Source: Aurantiacibacter suaedae (lineage in GTDB: Bacteria > Pseudomonadota > Alphaproteobacteria > Sphingomonadales > Sphingomonadaceae). Taken from it: a DNA stretch of 64,000 bases. The position numbers were made by a program, and so were the translations under genes. Positions 51,703 through 60,483 of this stretch are shown here, piece by piece (the stretch's first letter is position 1; each line of letters opens with the position of its first letter). Under the pieces are notes generated by a model that did no database searches, had not been told where the DNA came from, and saw nothing but the letters and a program-made list of their open reading frames with translations. The stretch covers positions 434,948 through 498,947 of the forward strand of contig NZ_SKCG01000002.1 in assembly GCF_005434915.1 (NCBI RefSeq), given 5' to 3'.

Positions 51703-53163
51703 TTACATGCCGGGCATGGTGATCCCGGGCGGCGGATTCTCGAACGCCCGCGCCGGATCGCCGTTAAGCTGAATCTGCGGCGGCAGGCGGTCACCCTTGA
51801 TCCGCTCGATCGCGGGAGTGCCCTCGGCGCCGGGAGCCATCACACGCCAGATGATCCCTGCGGTATCGTCGCTCACCAGCAGCGCGCCGGTCTGATCCCA
51901 GGCAAGCCAGGTCGGGCGACCATGAGTCTCGCCATTGCCCGTGAGGAAACTGTTCAGCACCTTCTTGGGCTTGCCAATCGGATTGCCCCGCTCGTCGAAT
52001 TCGACAAAGATCACGTCATACCCGGCGGCGGGCTTGCGGTTCCACGAGCCATGGCGGGCGATAAAGGCCCCGTTCGCAAATCCCTCGCCCATGCGCGAAC
52101 CCTCCTGGCTGAACACCAGCCCCAGCGCCGCAACGTGCGCGCCCAAGGCATAGCGCGGCGTGCGCACATAGCTGGGGTTGATCCCATAGGCGCCCTTCAC
52201 TCGGTCGTCGGTGGTGTCGCCATAGTAGAACCACGGCCAGCCGTAGTGCGCGCCAATCGGCACGTCGGTGAGATAGTCCGGAACAAGGTCGGAACCGAGC
52301 ATGTCGCGCTCATTCACGGTGGTCCACAGCTCGCCCGACCACGGATTAAGGGCAAGACCGTTGGGATTGCGCAACCCCGCGCCGAAAATGCGTGCGAAGC
52401 CCGATTCGAGGTTCAACTCGTGGATCGCAGCGCGACCGTCCTCGGCCTCCATCCCGCCCTCGGCGATGTTCGAGGCCGAGCCGACCGCGATATAAAGCGC
52501 CGTGCCATCCTCGCTCAGCAGCACGTTGCGCATCCAGTGGTTGCCGCCCCCCGGAAGGTCGGCCAGCTTTTCCGGCTCGCCGGGCAGCGTCGTCGCGCCC
52601 GCGTCATAGTCGAAGCTCAGCAAGGCATCGTGGTTGGCAACGTAAAGCTTGCCATCGGCCCAGGCGAGGCCCGAGGGCGAAGCGAGATCGTCACGCAGCA
52701 CATGGCGTTCCTCGGCCACACCGTCGCCATCGCCATCGCGCAGCAAGACCAGCTGATCGGGCGAAGGCTCGCCCGCGCCGGCTTCGGCGAACAGGAAGCC
52801 CGCAACGAGGTTGGTGAGCCAGCCGCCTGCAACCACCCTCTCGGGCGCGTTGGTCAGCGTCACCAGCACATCGCCATTGGGCATGGTGTAGATCACGCGC
52901 GGATGATCGAGACCATCGGCAAAGCGGCTGACCTCCAGCCCCTCCGCCGCAACCGGCGCGCCATCGTCGCCCCAGCCGATTGGCTTGGCCACCACGACGG
53001 TGGGAATCGTCTGCTCCTCAGGCGCGGCCAGCACCGGGTCGGTGCCGGTGGTTTCATCCAGCGTGAGCTCTGCCGGATCGCCGCGCAGCAGCCACCAGCC
53101 GAGCGCGGCCAGCAGCACCAGAATGACGACGAGGGCGATAAGGATCTTGATGAGGCGAGACAT
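51703..53163 (-). CDS. PQQ-dependent sugar (sorbosone-type) dehydrogenase
   Basis: A 486-residue protein with an N-terminal membrane anchor (about 5-27) and a six-bladed beta-propeller similar to soluble glucose dehydrogenase. Propeller stretches are FADGLDHPRVIYTMPNGDVLV, NHWMRNVLLSEDGTALYIAVGS, IFGAGLRNPNGLALNPWSGELW and YGWPWFYYGDTTDD. The His and Arg set seen (GLRNPNG, HYGWPW, HGSWNRKP) suggests PQQ and metal binding. Electron acceptor unknown. Confidence 0.87.
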   Translation of the reverse strand: MSRLIKILIALVVILVLLAALGWWLLRGDPAELTLDETTGTDPVLAAPEEQTIPTVVVAKPIGWGDDGAPVAAEGLEVSRFADGLDHPRVIYTMPNGDVLVTLTNAPERVVAGGWLTNLVAGFLFAEAGAGEPSPDQLVLLRDGDGDGVAEERHVLRDDLASPSGLAWADGKLYVANHDALLSFDYDAGATTLPGEPEKLADLPGGGNHWMRNVLLSEDGTALYIAVGSASNIAEGGMEAEDGRAAIHELNLESGFARIFGAGLRNPNGLALNPWSGELWTTVNERDMLGSDLVPDYLTDVPIGAHYGWPWFYYGDTTDDRVKGAYGINPSYVRTPRYALGAHVAALGLVFSQEGSRMGEGFANGAFIARHGSWNRKPAAGYDVIFVEFDERGNPIGKPKKVLNSFLTGNGETHGRPTWLAWDQTGALLVSDDTAGIIWRVMAPGAEGTPAIERIKGDRLPPQIQLNGDPARAFENPPPGITMPGM

Positions 53164-53237
53164 GCCTCACCGATACGCTGGCCGCGCGATGGCGGCAAAC
53201 ACTTTGCCACACGCCCCCGCGCGGCTAGAGCGGGGCA

Positions 53238-53720
53238 ATGTTCGATTTCGCCCCCGCTCCCAACGCCGCCAAACCTGCCATCTATGCCCAGTTATGCGAG
53301 GCCGCCGAGGCCATCACCGCGGGGGAGCCCGATGCGGTCGCCAATATGGCCAATGTCGCCGCCCTGCTTGGCGAGTTCGTGGCCGACTGCAACTGGGCCG
53401 GGTTTTATCGCATGGTGGAGGGCGAACTGGTGCTCGGGCCATTTTGCGGTCGCCCTGCCTGCATCCGTATCCCGGTTGGGCGCGGGGTTTGCGGCGCGGC
53501 GGCGGCCGAGGGGCGCAGCCAATTGGTGAAAGACGTTCACGCCTTCCCCGGCCATATCGCCTGCGATGCGCGCAGCCGCTCCGAACTGGTGGTGCCGGTG
53601 CTGCGCGATGGCGTGGTGGTTGCGGTGATCGACCTCGACAGCCCAACCCCGGCGCGATTCGATGCGGAGGACCGTGCGGGAATCGAAACGCTGGCAGCGC
53701 TGCTTTCCGACCGGATCTGA
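53238..53720 (+). CDS. Free methionine-(R)-sulfoxide reductase (GAF domain)
   Basis: A 160-residue GAF-fold enzyme that reduces free methionine-R-sulfoxide. The three active cysteines are visible in GPFCGRPACIRIPVGRGVCG and GHIACDARSRSELVVPV; the aligned F(Q/C)GKPAC and GRGVCG blocks match fRMsr. An extra Cys precedes GRPAC. It is divergent from the sugar dehydrogenase and shares a 74-base gap with it. Confidence 0.93.
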   Translation: MFDFAPAPNAAKPAIYAQLCEAAEAITAGEPDAVANMANVAALLGEFVADCNWAGFYRMVEGELVLGPFCGRPACIRIPVGRGVCGAAAAEGRSQLVKDVHAFPGHIACDARSRSELVVPVLRDGVVVAVIDLDSPTPARFDAEDRAGIETLAALLSDRI

Positions 53721-53868
53721 AGCGTCTGACCGCGTCTCCTTTCGGGACTGCCGGCGCAGATTGCTTTGTTTTGCGCGGCTAATCATCCTAAACATCGGGT
53801 TAACGGCCTTCCGGCGCGCAGCGGTGCATGTCTGCGGCGGGCGGGCCGCTCCATCAAGGATGACCCGA

Positions 53869-54486
53869 ATGTCCACCAAGTCCGCTTTCCTGACAGCTTC
53901 GCTTGCCGCGCTGGCCCTCGCATTTCCCGCTCAGGCGCAGGATAGCCGCTATGACGCGCCGTCTGAGCCGATCGCTTACGAAAGTTACGAGGTGGTGCAA
54001 GATAAGGGCGCGGCACCTGGATATAATGAACAATCGGATGGGGCTTACCGTTACGATTCTTATGCCCGGCCAGTCGACTATCCGGCTCTGGTGCCCGAAG
54101 CGGTCGTCACAACCGGCCCCAGTGGCCCGCCGCGCGGCTATAGCCCGCAGCAACGCAGCGACTGGCTGACCGATTGCCGCGCGATCTATCTGCCAGCCTA
54201 TTCTGACCGTCGATATGACGATTACGCGCGACACGCTGAGCGCACCGATCAGGCCGACGCGTACTGCAGCGACTACCTCGCCCGCTATGAAGGCGGCGGT
54301 TTTGGGGGCTATCCGATGGGGGCCTATCCGGTGATGATGGTGCCGGTGCAGACCACCCGCCGCATCGCCGCGCGCGAAGTGGTTTACGAAGAGTGGGTCG
54401 ATGTCGATGCCCCGCCCCGCCCGGCTCGTCGCAGCATTCCGCGTCGCCTGGCACCGCAGCCCGACAAGCGTACGTCGATTCGCTAA
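53869..54486 (+). CDS. Hypothetical secreted Tyr-rich protein
   Basis: A 205-residue protein with a signal peptide (STKSAFLTASLAALALAFPAQAQ), a tyrosine- and proline-rich linker (about 25-95), and a small domain with the motif QQRSDWLTDCRAIYLP and YCSDYLARYEGGG, which looks like an RcnB-neighbouring or DUF-type periplasmic domain with two conserved Cys. The tail is basic. ATG 53869 is favoured by AAGGA eight bases before it; ATG 53860 overlaps that site. No known function. Confidence 0.75.
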   Translation: MSTKSAFLTASLAALALAFPAQAQDSRYDAPSEPIAYESYEVVQDKGAAPGYNEQSDGAYRYDSYARPVDYPALVPEAVVTTGPSGPPRGYSPQQRSDWLTDCRAIYLPAYSDRRYDDYARHAERTDQADAYCSDYLARYEGGGFGGYPMGAYPVMMVPVQTTRRIAAREVVYEEWVDVDAPPRPARRSIPRRLAPQPDKRTSIR

Positions 54487-54490
54487 GGTC

Positions 54491-54517
54491 GCGCCGCGCA
54501 ACTTTTCTGCGCGGCGC
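54491..54517. terminator. Bidirectional hairpin between the secreted protein gene and parB
   Basis: GCGCCGCGCA (54491-54500) pairs with TGCGCGGCGC (54508-54517) over loop ACTTTTC. It lies between convergent genes. The stem is long but there is no T-run outside it. Confidence 0.6.
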
Positions 54518-54528
54518 TCACGGACAGG

Positions 54529-55506
54529 CTAGATCCCGCCGCCGGTGAGCCGCTGGCAGATCATGTCGAGCTGATCGAGGCTGCGGAAGCGCACGGTGAG
54601 CGAGCCAGTGCTTGGGTCCGCCTCCGTGGCAATATGCACGGGCAGGCCGAGCATTTCCTCAAGGTGGTTCTGCACCGCGACGATATCGGCATCCTGCGCC
54701 GTATCGCGCGGGGGGCGTGCCTGCCGACGCTGGCTGCGCCCGTCGCCATCGCGGCCCTTGCGCGCCAGCTTCTCCACCTCGCGCACGCTGAGCCCCTTGC
54801 GCACCGCCTGGTCGGCCACCTCGGCCGCGTTATCCAGTCCGATCAGCGCACGACCATGGCCCATATCGAGGCGGCCTTGCTCCAGGTGATCGAGCACCTC
54901 CTCGGGCAGAGCCAGCAGCCGCTGGAGGTTGGCGACATGGCTGCGCGACTTGTCGACCAGCGTGGCGATCTCGCTCTGGGTCATATCTTCGAATTCGGCG
55001 AGCCGCTGATAAGCGCGCGCTTCTTCGACCGGATTGAGGTCTTCGCGCTGAATGTTCTCGATCAGCGCCAGCGCCATCACGTCGCGATCATCAAGATCGC
55101 GAATTAGTGCAGGAATTTCATGCACTTGCGCCTTTTGCGCAGCGCGCCAGCGACGCTCACCCGCCACCAGCTGATAGCGGCCTGGATCCAGACGGCGCAC
55201 GATAACGGGCTGGATCACCCCGCGCGTGGCGATGGAGGCCGCCAGCTCTGCGAGCGCCTCCTCGTCGAAGTGGCGGCGCGGCTGCTCGGGGTGCGGCTCG
55301 ATAGCCGAAACAGCGAGCATGGCGAGGCCTTCCTCGGCCGGTGCCTGCCCCTCGCCATCGGCAGAGTCACCCTCTGGCAGATTGCGCGGCGCGACCAGCG
55401 GTTCTTCGCGGCGAGTCTCACCCAGCAGCGCGCCCAGACCCTTGCCGAGCTTGCGGCGCGGAACGGAGTCACCCTTACCCCTGGTCTCGCTTGTCTCTTC
55501 GCTCAT
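54529..55506 (-). CDS. parB: Chromosome partitioning protein ParB
   Basis: A 325-residue ParB/Spo0J CTPase clamp that loads at parS and spreads. The N-terminal domain has IATRGVIQPVIVRR and the CTP-binding GERRWRAAQKA (about residues 116-126), then NIQREDLNPVEEARAYQRL. The HTH is TQSEIATLVDKSRSHVANLQRLLALP, and the C-terminal dimer domain ends RSLDQLDMICQRL. It overlaps parA by 4 bases. Three parS sites lie 0.8-3.3 kb upstream. Confidence 0.97.
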   Translation of the reverse strand: MSEETSETRGKGDSVPRRKLGKGLGALLGETRREEPLVAPRNLPEGDSADGEGQAPAEEGLAMLAVSAIEPHPEQPRRHFDEEALAELAASIATRGVIQPVIVRRLDPGRYQLVAGERRWRAAQKAQVHEIPALIRDLDDRDVMALALIENIQREDLNPVEEARAYQRLAEFEDMTQSEIATLVDKSRSHVANLQRLLALPEEVLDHLEQGRLDMGHGRALIGLDNAAEVADQAVRKGLSVREVEKLARKGRDGDGRSQRRQARPPRDTAQDADIVAVQNHLEEMLGLPVHIATEADPSTGSLTVRFRSLDQLDMICQRLTGGGI

Positions 55507-56279
55507 GCGGCTTTCCTCCGTTCGGGCAAGCGACCGATCAACTCGCGCGCCAGCGCCATGTAAGCGCGGCTGCCAGCGCAGGCGTGGTCGTAGATTAGCG
55601 CGGGTAAGCCGTGGCTTGGCGCTTCGGACAGGCGCACGTTGCGTGGAATCACCGATTCGAACACCAGATCACCCAGGCACTCGCGCACATCGTCGGAAAC
55701 CTGATCGGTAAGCCGATTGCGCCGGTCGAACATGGTGAGCACCACCCCGACGATGTTCAGATCGGGATTGAAGCGCTGCTGCACTTGCTCAACCGTTTGC
55801 AACAACTGACTCAAACCTTCGAGCGCGAAGAACTCGCACTGCAACGGTACCATCAGCGTATCGGCGGCGCACAGCGCATTGAGCGTCAGCAAGCCGAGCG
55901 ACGGCGGACAATCGATAAAGCAAATGTCATGCGCGCTATCCTGCGCCAAAGCATCGCGAAGACGCTGGGCGCGATCCGCGACATCGACCAGCTCAACCTC
56001 GGCCCCGCTCAGATCGACTGTAGCCGGCACCAGATTCAGGCCCGGTATCGCCGAATTGACCGTGCATTCGGCCAGCGTGCATTCGCCGATCAACAAGTCG
56101 TAACTCGACAGCTTGCGCTCGGACGCGCGAAGCCCCACACCGGTCGAGGCATTGCCTTGGGGATCGAGATCGATCAGCAGCGTCCGCCAACCGGTCGCGG
56201 CCATGGCTGTGGCGATGTTGATGGCTGTGGTGGTCTTGCCCACGCCGCCTTTCTGATTAGCTATCGCGATGCAGATCAT
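55503..56279 (-). CDS. parA: Chromosome partitioning ATPase ParA
   Basis: A 258-residue deviant-Walker ATPase. It starts [21 protein letters not shown], with both lysines of the Walker A (KGGVGKT) at about 9-16, and has CFIDCPPSLGLLTLNAL as Walker B. ParA gradients on the nucleoid pull ParB-parS complexes. It overlaps rsmG by 4 bases at its start and parB by 4 at its end, the usual rsmG-parA-parB order. Confidence 0.97.
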   Translation of the reverse strand: MICIAIANQKGGVGKTTTAINIATAMAATGWRTLLIDLDPQGNASTGVGLRASERKLSSYDLLIGECTLAECTVNSAIPGLNLVPATVDLSGAEVELVDVADRAQRLRDALAQDSAHDICFIDCPPSLGLLTLNALCAADTLMVPLQCEFFALEGLSQLLQTVEQVQQRFNPDLNIVGVVLTMFDRRNRLTDQVSDDVRECLGDLVFESVIPRNVRLSEAPSHGLPALIYDHACAGSRAYMALARELIGRLPERRKAA

Positions 56280-56896
56280 GTCTCTGGCGGCCTTCCATGT
56301 CCGATAATGATCGCCGCGTCGGGATCGGTCGCCGATTGTTCCACGTGGAACATCGCTTGAATCGCCTGCGACTGCTCATTCAGTTCTTGCGCCGCCGACC
56401 GCCCTTTGGGCAACAGCCAAGTGGTCGTTGGTGTGGAAAAGCGCGCGGATAATCGCAACAACTTCTCCAGCGGCGCAAATGCGCGCGCACTGATCACGCC
56501 TGCGGGGATGGTTTCGATCGTTTCGAGCCTTGCGCCGACCACCCGGCACTTTGCCAACCCAAAGCGCTCGCACACATGCTCAAGCCATTCAACGCGCCGC
56601 TTTCGCGATTCGACCAGAACCACATCAAGGTCTGGCCTCGCAAGCGCGACGACCAGACCCGGGAAGCCCGCCCCAGTGCCCATGTCGAGCCATGGCGATG
56701 TTTCACGTGGAACATGATCTAGCAGCTGCAGACTGTCGGCAATGTGCCGGGTCCAGGCATCGGCAAGGCTGGCCGTGGATACGAGGTTCTGCCGCTCGTT
56801 CTCGCTCTCAAGCATAGTTAGAAAAATGGCGAAGCGCTCCATCGCGGCGGAGTCGCATCGCAGCGCACAAAAGGCCTTCCCCTCATCGCCGCTCAT
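56276..56896 (-). CDS. rsmG: 16S rRNA (guanine527-N7)-methyltransferase RsmG
   Basis: A 206-residue SAM methyltransferase for G527. The SAM site is [21 protein letters not shown] (about 68-88), with [16 protein letters not shown] and the later [15 protein letters not shown]. Two parS sites are inside this gene and supply codons: one covers HVPRET at 61-66 (56699-56714) and the other FHVEQ at 183-187 (56337-56352). It overlaps mnmG and parA by four bases each. Confidence 0.95.
   Translation of the reverse strand: MSGDEGKAFCALRCDSAAMERFAIFLTMLESENERQNLVSTASLADAWTRHIADSLQLLDHVPRETSPWLDMGTGAGFPGLVVALARPDLDVVLVESRKRRVEWLEHVCERFGLAKCRVVGARLETIETIPAGVISARAFAPLEKLLRLSARFSTPTTTWLLPKGRSAAQELNEQSQAIQAMFHVEQSATDPDAAIIIGHGRPPET
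56337..56352. promoter_or_regulatory. parS site 1 (perfect)
   Basis: TGTTCCACGTGGAACA, a perfect 16-base palindrome identical to the well-known alphaproteobacterial parS sequence. It lies within rsmG near its 3' end, about 60 bases from the parA start. Confidence 0.93.
56699..56714. promoter_or_regulatory. parS site 2 (one mismatch)
   Basis: TGTTTCACGTGGAACA differs from the perfect palindrome at a single base and matches the other common parS spelling in one half. It lies in the first third of rsmG. Confidence 0.9.
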
Positions 56897-58752
56897 GCTG
56901 ATAGCTCCGCCTGAGCGCGGCGCGCATGAACCAGCAGCGCGGCCAAGGCCGCAGGCGTTATCCCGCGAACCCGCCCCGCGTCAGCGAGCGTTGCGGGAGA
57001 CGCTGCGCTTAGCCGTTCTACCATCTCGTTCGAAAGTCCGGGCACCGCGCCCCAGTCGAAGTCTCGTCCCAAAACCAACTCCTGCGAAGCGCGCAAGTCG
57101 CGCAGTTCCGATTCCTGACGCTGCAAATAAGGGGCATAGGCCGCGTCCTCGGCCACCTCCTGTGCAAGCGGGGTTGCCGGGTCGAACCCAGCGGGCAGAT
57201 AATCAGCCAGATCGGCCAGCGAAATATCGGCATGGGTCAGCCATTCGGCCAGCAACTTTCGTCCCCCATCATTGCGCACATTCAGCCCCTTCTCTGCCAA
57301 GGCACTTGCAGGCACCTCGCATTGTAACGCTTCTTCCCAAGCGCTGCGCCCATCACAATGGAGGACAAACCATTCTGCGCGCGGCTTATCGAGACACCCA
57401 AGTTCCGCCGCAATCGGGGTCAGTCGCGTGCTCGCGTTGTTTGCGCGCAGCCTCAGGCGATACTCTGCGCGCGCCGTAAGCATACGGTATGGCTCGCTCA
57501 CACCATGCAGCGTCAGATCATCAACCATCACCGCGAGATAGGAATTGCCCCGGTCAAGCGCAGGCGCTTCCCTCCCCTGCAATGCGCAGGACGCGTTCAG
57601 TCCGGCGATCAAACCCTGCGCAGCTGCCTCTTCATATCCGGTCGTGCCGTTGATCTGGCCCGCGCAATAGACGCCGGGGAGCGCTGCAAGCTGCAGGTCG
57701 CGGCCCAAGGCGCGCGGGTCGATATGATCATATTCGACCGCGTAGCCGGGCACAACCATCTCCACCTGTTCCAAACCTGCCATCGTCCGCAACATAGCCA
57801 GCTGCACATCCTCGGGCAGCGACGTGCTAATGCCGTTGGGGTAGACAAGCTGCGTGTCGAGACCCTCGGGTTCGAGGAAGACCTGATGCCCGTCACGATC
57901 AGCGAAGCGATGAATCTTGTCTTCAATGCTGGGACAATATCGCGGGCCTGCCGCGTCGATCGCACCGGTAAACAACGGCGAGCGATCGAGATTGTCGGCA
58001 ATGATAGCGTGGCTGCGCGGATTGGTGCGCGTGATCGCGCAAAAGATCTGCGGATTGGCGCGACGCTCCGTGAGCGGGGACATGGTCCAAAAATCGCTGT
58101 CGGAGGGCTGCTCCTCCAGCACGGACCAATCGATAGTGCGCCCGTCTAATCGCGGGGGGGTTCCGGTCTTTAGGCGAGCCATCGGCAGGTCTGCGCCGCG
58201 CAACTGCTCCGCCAATACGGAAGCCGCATTCTCACCGATACGGCCGCCGGTGCTTCGCTTCTCACCGCAAAAAAGCACTCCGCCAAGGAAGGTGCCGGTG
58301 CATAGGATCGTCGCCGGGGCATAGAGCTTATCGCCGCTCGCCAATGTCACGCCGGCGGCACGCCCACCCTCGATCAGCAGCGACGCAACTTCGCCGCCAA
58401 TCACTGTCAGGTTTTCCTGAGCCGCCAGCATGGCCTGGACCGCGGCTTTGAACAGCTTGCGATCAGCCTGAATGCGCGGGCCCTGCACCGCGCTGCCTTT
58501 GGAACGATTGAGCATCCGATAGTGGATTGCCGCAGCATCGGCGGCGCGACCGATCAGCCCATCGAAGGCGTCGACCTCGCGCACGAGGTGGCCTTTGCCC
58601 AGCCCGCCAATCGCCGGGTTGCAGCTCATTGCGCCGAGGGTCGCGGGGTCGAAGGTGACCAGCGCGGTCGCCATGCCCATGCGGGCCGCAGCAGCCGCGG
58701 CTTCAACACCGGCGTGTCCACCGCCGACAACGATGATGTCAAATGTGCTCAT
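56893..58752 (-). CDS. mnmG: tRNA uridine-5-carboxymethylaminomethyl enzyme MnmG (GidA)
   Basis: A 619-residue FAD enzyme that with MnmE installs the cmnm5/nm5 group at U34. The N-terminal dinucleotide motif is [19 protein letters not shown] (about 7-25). [17 protein letters not shown]-like [13 protein letters not shown], then [10 protein letters not shown] and the second FAD block [20 protein letters not shown] are present. The start at 58752 (MSTFDI) fits family length. It overlaps rsmG by 4 bases. A parS site lies 60 bases upstream of its start. Confidence 0.97.
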   Translation of the reverse strand: MSTFDIIVVGGGHAGVEAAAAAARMGMATALVTFDPATLGAMSCNPAIGGLGKGHLVREVDAFDGLIGRAADAAAIHYRMLNRSKGSAVQGPRIQADRKLFKAAVQAMLAAQENLTVIGGEVASLLIEGGRAAGVTLASGDKLYAPATILCTGTFLGGVLFCGEKRSTGGRIGENAASVLAEQLRGADLPMARLKTGTPPRLDGRTIDWSVLEEQPSDSDFWTMSPLTERRANPQIFCAITRTNPRSHAIIADNLDRSPLFTGAIDAAGPRYCPSIEDKIHRFADRDGHQVFLEPEGLDTQLVYPNGISTSLPEDVQLAMLRTMAGLEQVEMVVPGYAVEYDHIDPRALGRDLQLAALPGVYCAGQINGTTGYEEAAAQGLIAGLNASCALQGREAPALDRGNSYLAVMVDDLTLHGVSEPYRMLTARAEYRLRLRANNASTRLTPIAAELGCLDKPRAEWFVLHCDGRSAWEEALQCEVPASALAEKGLNVRNDGGRKLLAEWLTHADISLADLADYLPAGFDPATPLAQEVAEDAAYAPYLQRQESELRDLRASQELVLGRDFDWGAVPGLSNEMVERLSAASPATLADAGRVRGITPAALAALLVHARRAQAELSA

Positions 58753-58811
58753 GATCGGGACTGACTTAGGCGCAGTGCCCGCGCCCCACAACGGGCATTT
58801 CGCAGCGCTAA

Positions 58812-58827
58812 TGTTCCACGTGGAACA
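58812..58827. promoter_or_regulatory. parS site 3 (perfect)
   Basis: TGTTCCACGTGGAACA, perfect palindrome, in the 81-base gap between mnmE and mnmG, 7 bases after the mnmE stop. It is nearest to the probable oriC (4.6 kb). Confidence 0.93.
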
Positions 58828-58833
58828 CGCGCG

Positions 58834-60108
58834 TCATTTGCCGAGGCAGAAGCGCCCGAACACCGCATCGAGCACGTCTTCAGTCGAGGTTTTTCCGAGC
58901 AACGCATCGAAGGAGAGACGCGCGCGTCGAAGCCCCTCGCCCACCAGAAGCGGGTCACGATGAGTCGCCGCATCGCTGAGCGCATCGAGCGCCGACGCAA
59001 TCAGTCCGCGTTGCCGGCGGTTGAGCGCAGCCTCTCCCGGCGCTGGCATGGCCGAGCGCGCACGCTCGACCAAGGCGCTTCGCAGCTGATGCAATCCGTC
59101 TCCTGTGCGCGCAGATAGGGTAAAGTCTGGCGCCGGCTTTTTGTCCCGTTCGTCCCGGTCGCACTGAGCATCGATGTCCCAGCAGTCGTCTGGCCCAGCC
59201 CCTTCCGGCCCTAGCCACAGGACCACGTCTGCCTTGGCAATTTCCGTTTCGGCGCGCTCGATTCCGATGGCTTCGATCCTGTCTTCCGTATTCGACCGGA
59301 GCCCCGCCATATCGACGAAGCTGAAAGCGATCCCGTCGATGGCGACCGACTGGACCAGGACGTCGCGTGTAGTGCCCGCAATCTCGGCAGTGATCGCGGC
59401 TTCGCTTTCGACCAGTGCGTTGAACAGCGTGGACTTGCCTGCGTTCGGCGGCCCCGCCAGCGCCACGCGAAAACCTTCCTTCAGCATCTCGGCATGGGGC
59501 GCGGCAAGGGCATTGCGCAGACTGTCCGCCAGACTGGCGAGTTTGCGCGCAAAGCTATCGCCAAGCGTCTCAACGTCATCCTCCTCGGCAAAGTCGAGCG
59601 AGGCTTCCACTTCCGCCGACAAGGCCAGCAGCTGCTCGCGCCACCCATTCACCTCGCCAGAGAACGCCCCGCCTGTCATGGCAAGCGCGGCGCGGCGCTG
59701 GATTTCGGTTTCGGCCGCAAGCAGGTCGCCCAGCCCTTCAGCCTCGGCGAGATCAATGCGGCCATTGGCAAAAGCGCGACGAGTGAACTCGCCCGGCTCG
59801 GCACGGCGACATCCAGGAACATCGGCCAGGGTAGCCTCAAGCGCCGCGACCACAGCGCGGCCACCGTGGCAATGCAGCTCGCCAACATCCTCGCCGGTTA
59901 CCGAATGCGGTGCGGGGAAAAAGAGTACCAGACCGTCGTCGATCTGTGCGCCTGCGCTATCGCGAAAGGCCGCCCACGCGGCCCGGCGCGGCTCTGGAAC
60001 CTTACCGCAAACCGCTGAAAGAGCGGCTCGCACCTGCGGTCCTGTCAGCCGAACGATTCCGATTCCGGCGGGCGGAGCGCCAGAGGAAAGCGCAAAAATT
60101 GTGTCCAT
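58834..60108 (-). CDS. mnmE: tRNA modification GTPase MnmE (TrmE)
   Basis: A 424-residue G-protein partner of MnmG. The N-terminal tetrahydrofolate-binding domain (MDTIFALSSGAPPAGIGIVRL), a helical domain and an inserted G domain with P-loop GPPNAGKSTLFNAL and switch FVDMAGLR are present. The C-terminal CxGK motif is CLGK, ending the protein, so the catalytic Cys is intact. The ATG at 60108 was chosen for the family start. The G4 NKxD motif is not evident, as DERDKKPAPD-like sequence is found there. Confidence 0.95.
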   Translation of the reverse strand: MDTIFALSSGAPPAGIGIVRLTGPQVRAALSAVCGKVPEPRRAAWAAFRDSAGAQIDDGLVLFFPAPHSVTGEDVGELHCHGGRAVVAALEATLADVPGCRRAEPGEFTRRAFANGRIDLAEAEGLGDLLAAETEIQRRAALAMTGGAFSGEVNGWREQLLALSAEVEASLDFAEEDDVETLGDSFARKLASLADSLRNALAAPHAEMLKEGFRVALAGPPNAGKSTLFNALVESEAAITAEIAGTTRDVLVQSVAIDGIAFSFVDMAGLRSNTEDRIEAIGIERAETEIAKADVVLWLGPEGAGPDDCWDIDAQCDRDERDKKPAPDFTLSARTGDGLHQLRSALVERARSAMPAPGEAALNRRQRGLIASALDALSDAATHRDPLLVGEGLRRARLSFDALLGKTSTEDVLDAVFGRFCLGK

Positions 60109-60121
60109 CGCAGGTGCGCAG

Positions 60122-60385
60122 TCAGCCCTTGTCGGAGCTCTTCGACGAAGTACCACCCGCAGACTTCTGCGCGCCCTCGACGAAGCTCTGGAACATCTTC
60201 AGCCCCATCTGCCCCATTGGCGCCAGGTGCTTGGCATATTGCTCAAGCTGCTCGACACTGCCCGCGCCCTTCATCGCTGCGGCGAGATTGTCGATATAGA
60301 TTGCGTTTGCCTGCTCGACATCGGGTAGCCCCATGAACTGGCGCGCCTCTTCGGGGCTGCAATCGACTTCGATGGTGACTTTCAT
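60122..60385 (-). CDS. Small DUF6489-like protein
   Basis: An 87-residue protein starting MKVTIEVDCSPEEARQFMGLPDV, with a helix ANAIYIDNLAAAMKG and LAPMGQMGLKMFQSFVEGA. The tail is Ser/Lys-rich. Similar small proteins sit beside mnmE in sphingomonads; I believe the family is DUF6489 but could not check. Function unknown. It lies 13 bases upstream of mnmE and after a hairpin. Confidence 0.8.
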   Translation of the reverse strand: MKVTIEVDCSPEEARQFMGLPDVEQANAIYIDNLAAAMKGAGSVEQLEQYAKHLAPMGQMGLKMFQSFVEGAQKSAGGTSSKSSDKG

Positions 60386-60405
60386 GGGCGGGCCTTTCAA
60401 ATGGC

Positions 60406-60437
60406 TGGGCCCGGCCTTCTCGCGAAAGCCGGGCCCA
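60406..60437 (-). terminator. Strong hairpin after rho
   Basis: TGGGCCCGGC (60406-60415) pairs with GCCGGGCCCA (60428-60437), with an inner TTC-GAA pair set. It begins 46 bases past the rho stop. There is no T-run, so termination may be weak or Rho-dependent; it could also be a mRNA stabiliser for rho. Confidence 0.5.
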
Positions 60438-60483
60438 CCAATATGCGCCAATCGCCGGAAATTTCCAGCGCTGCGAACGAACT

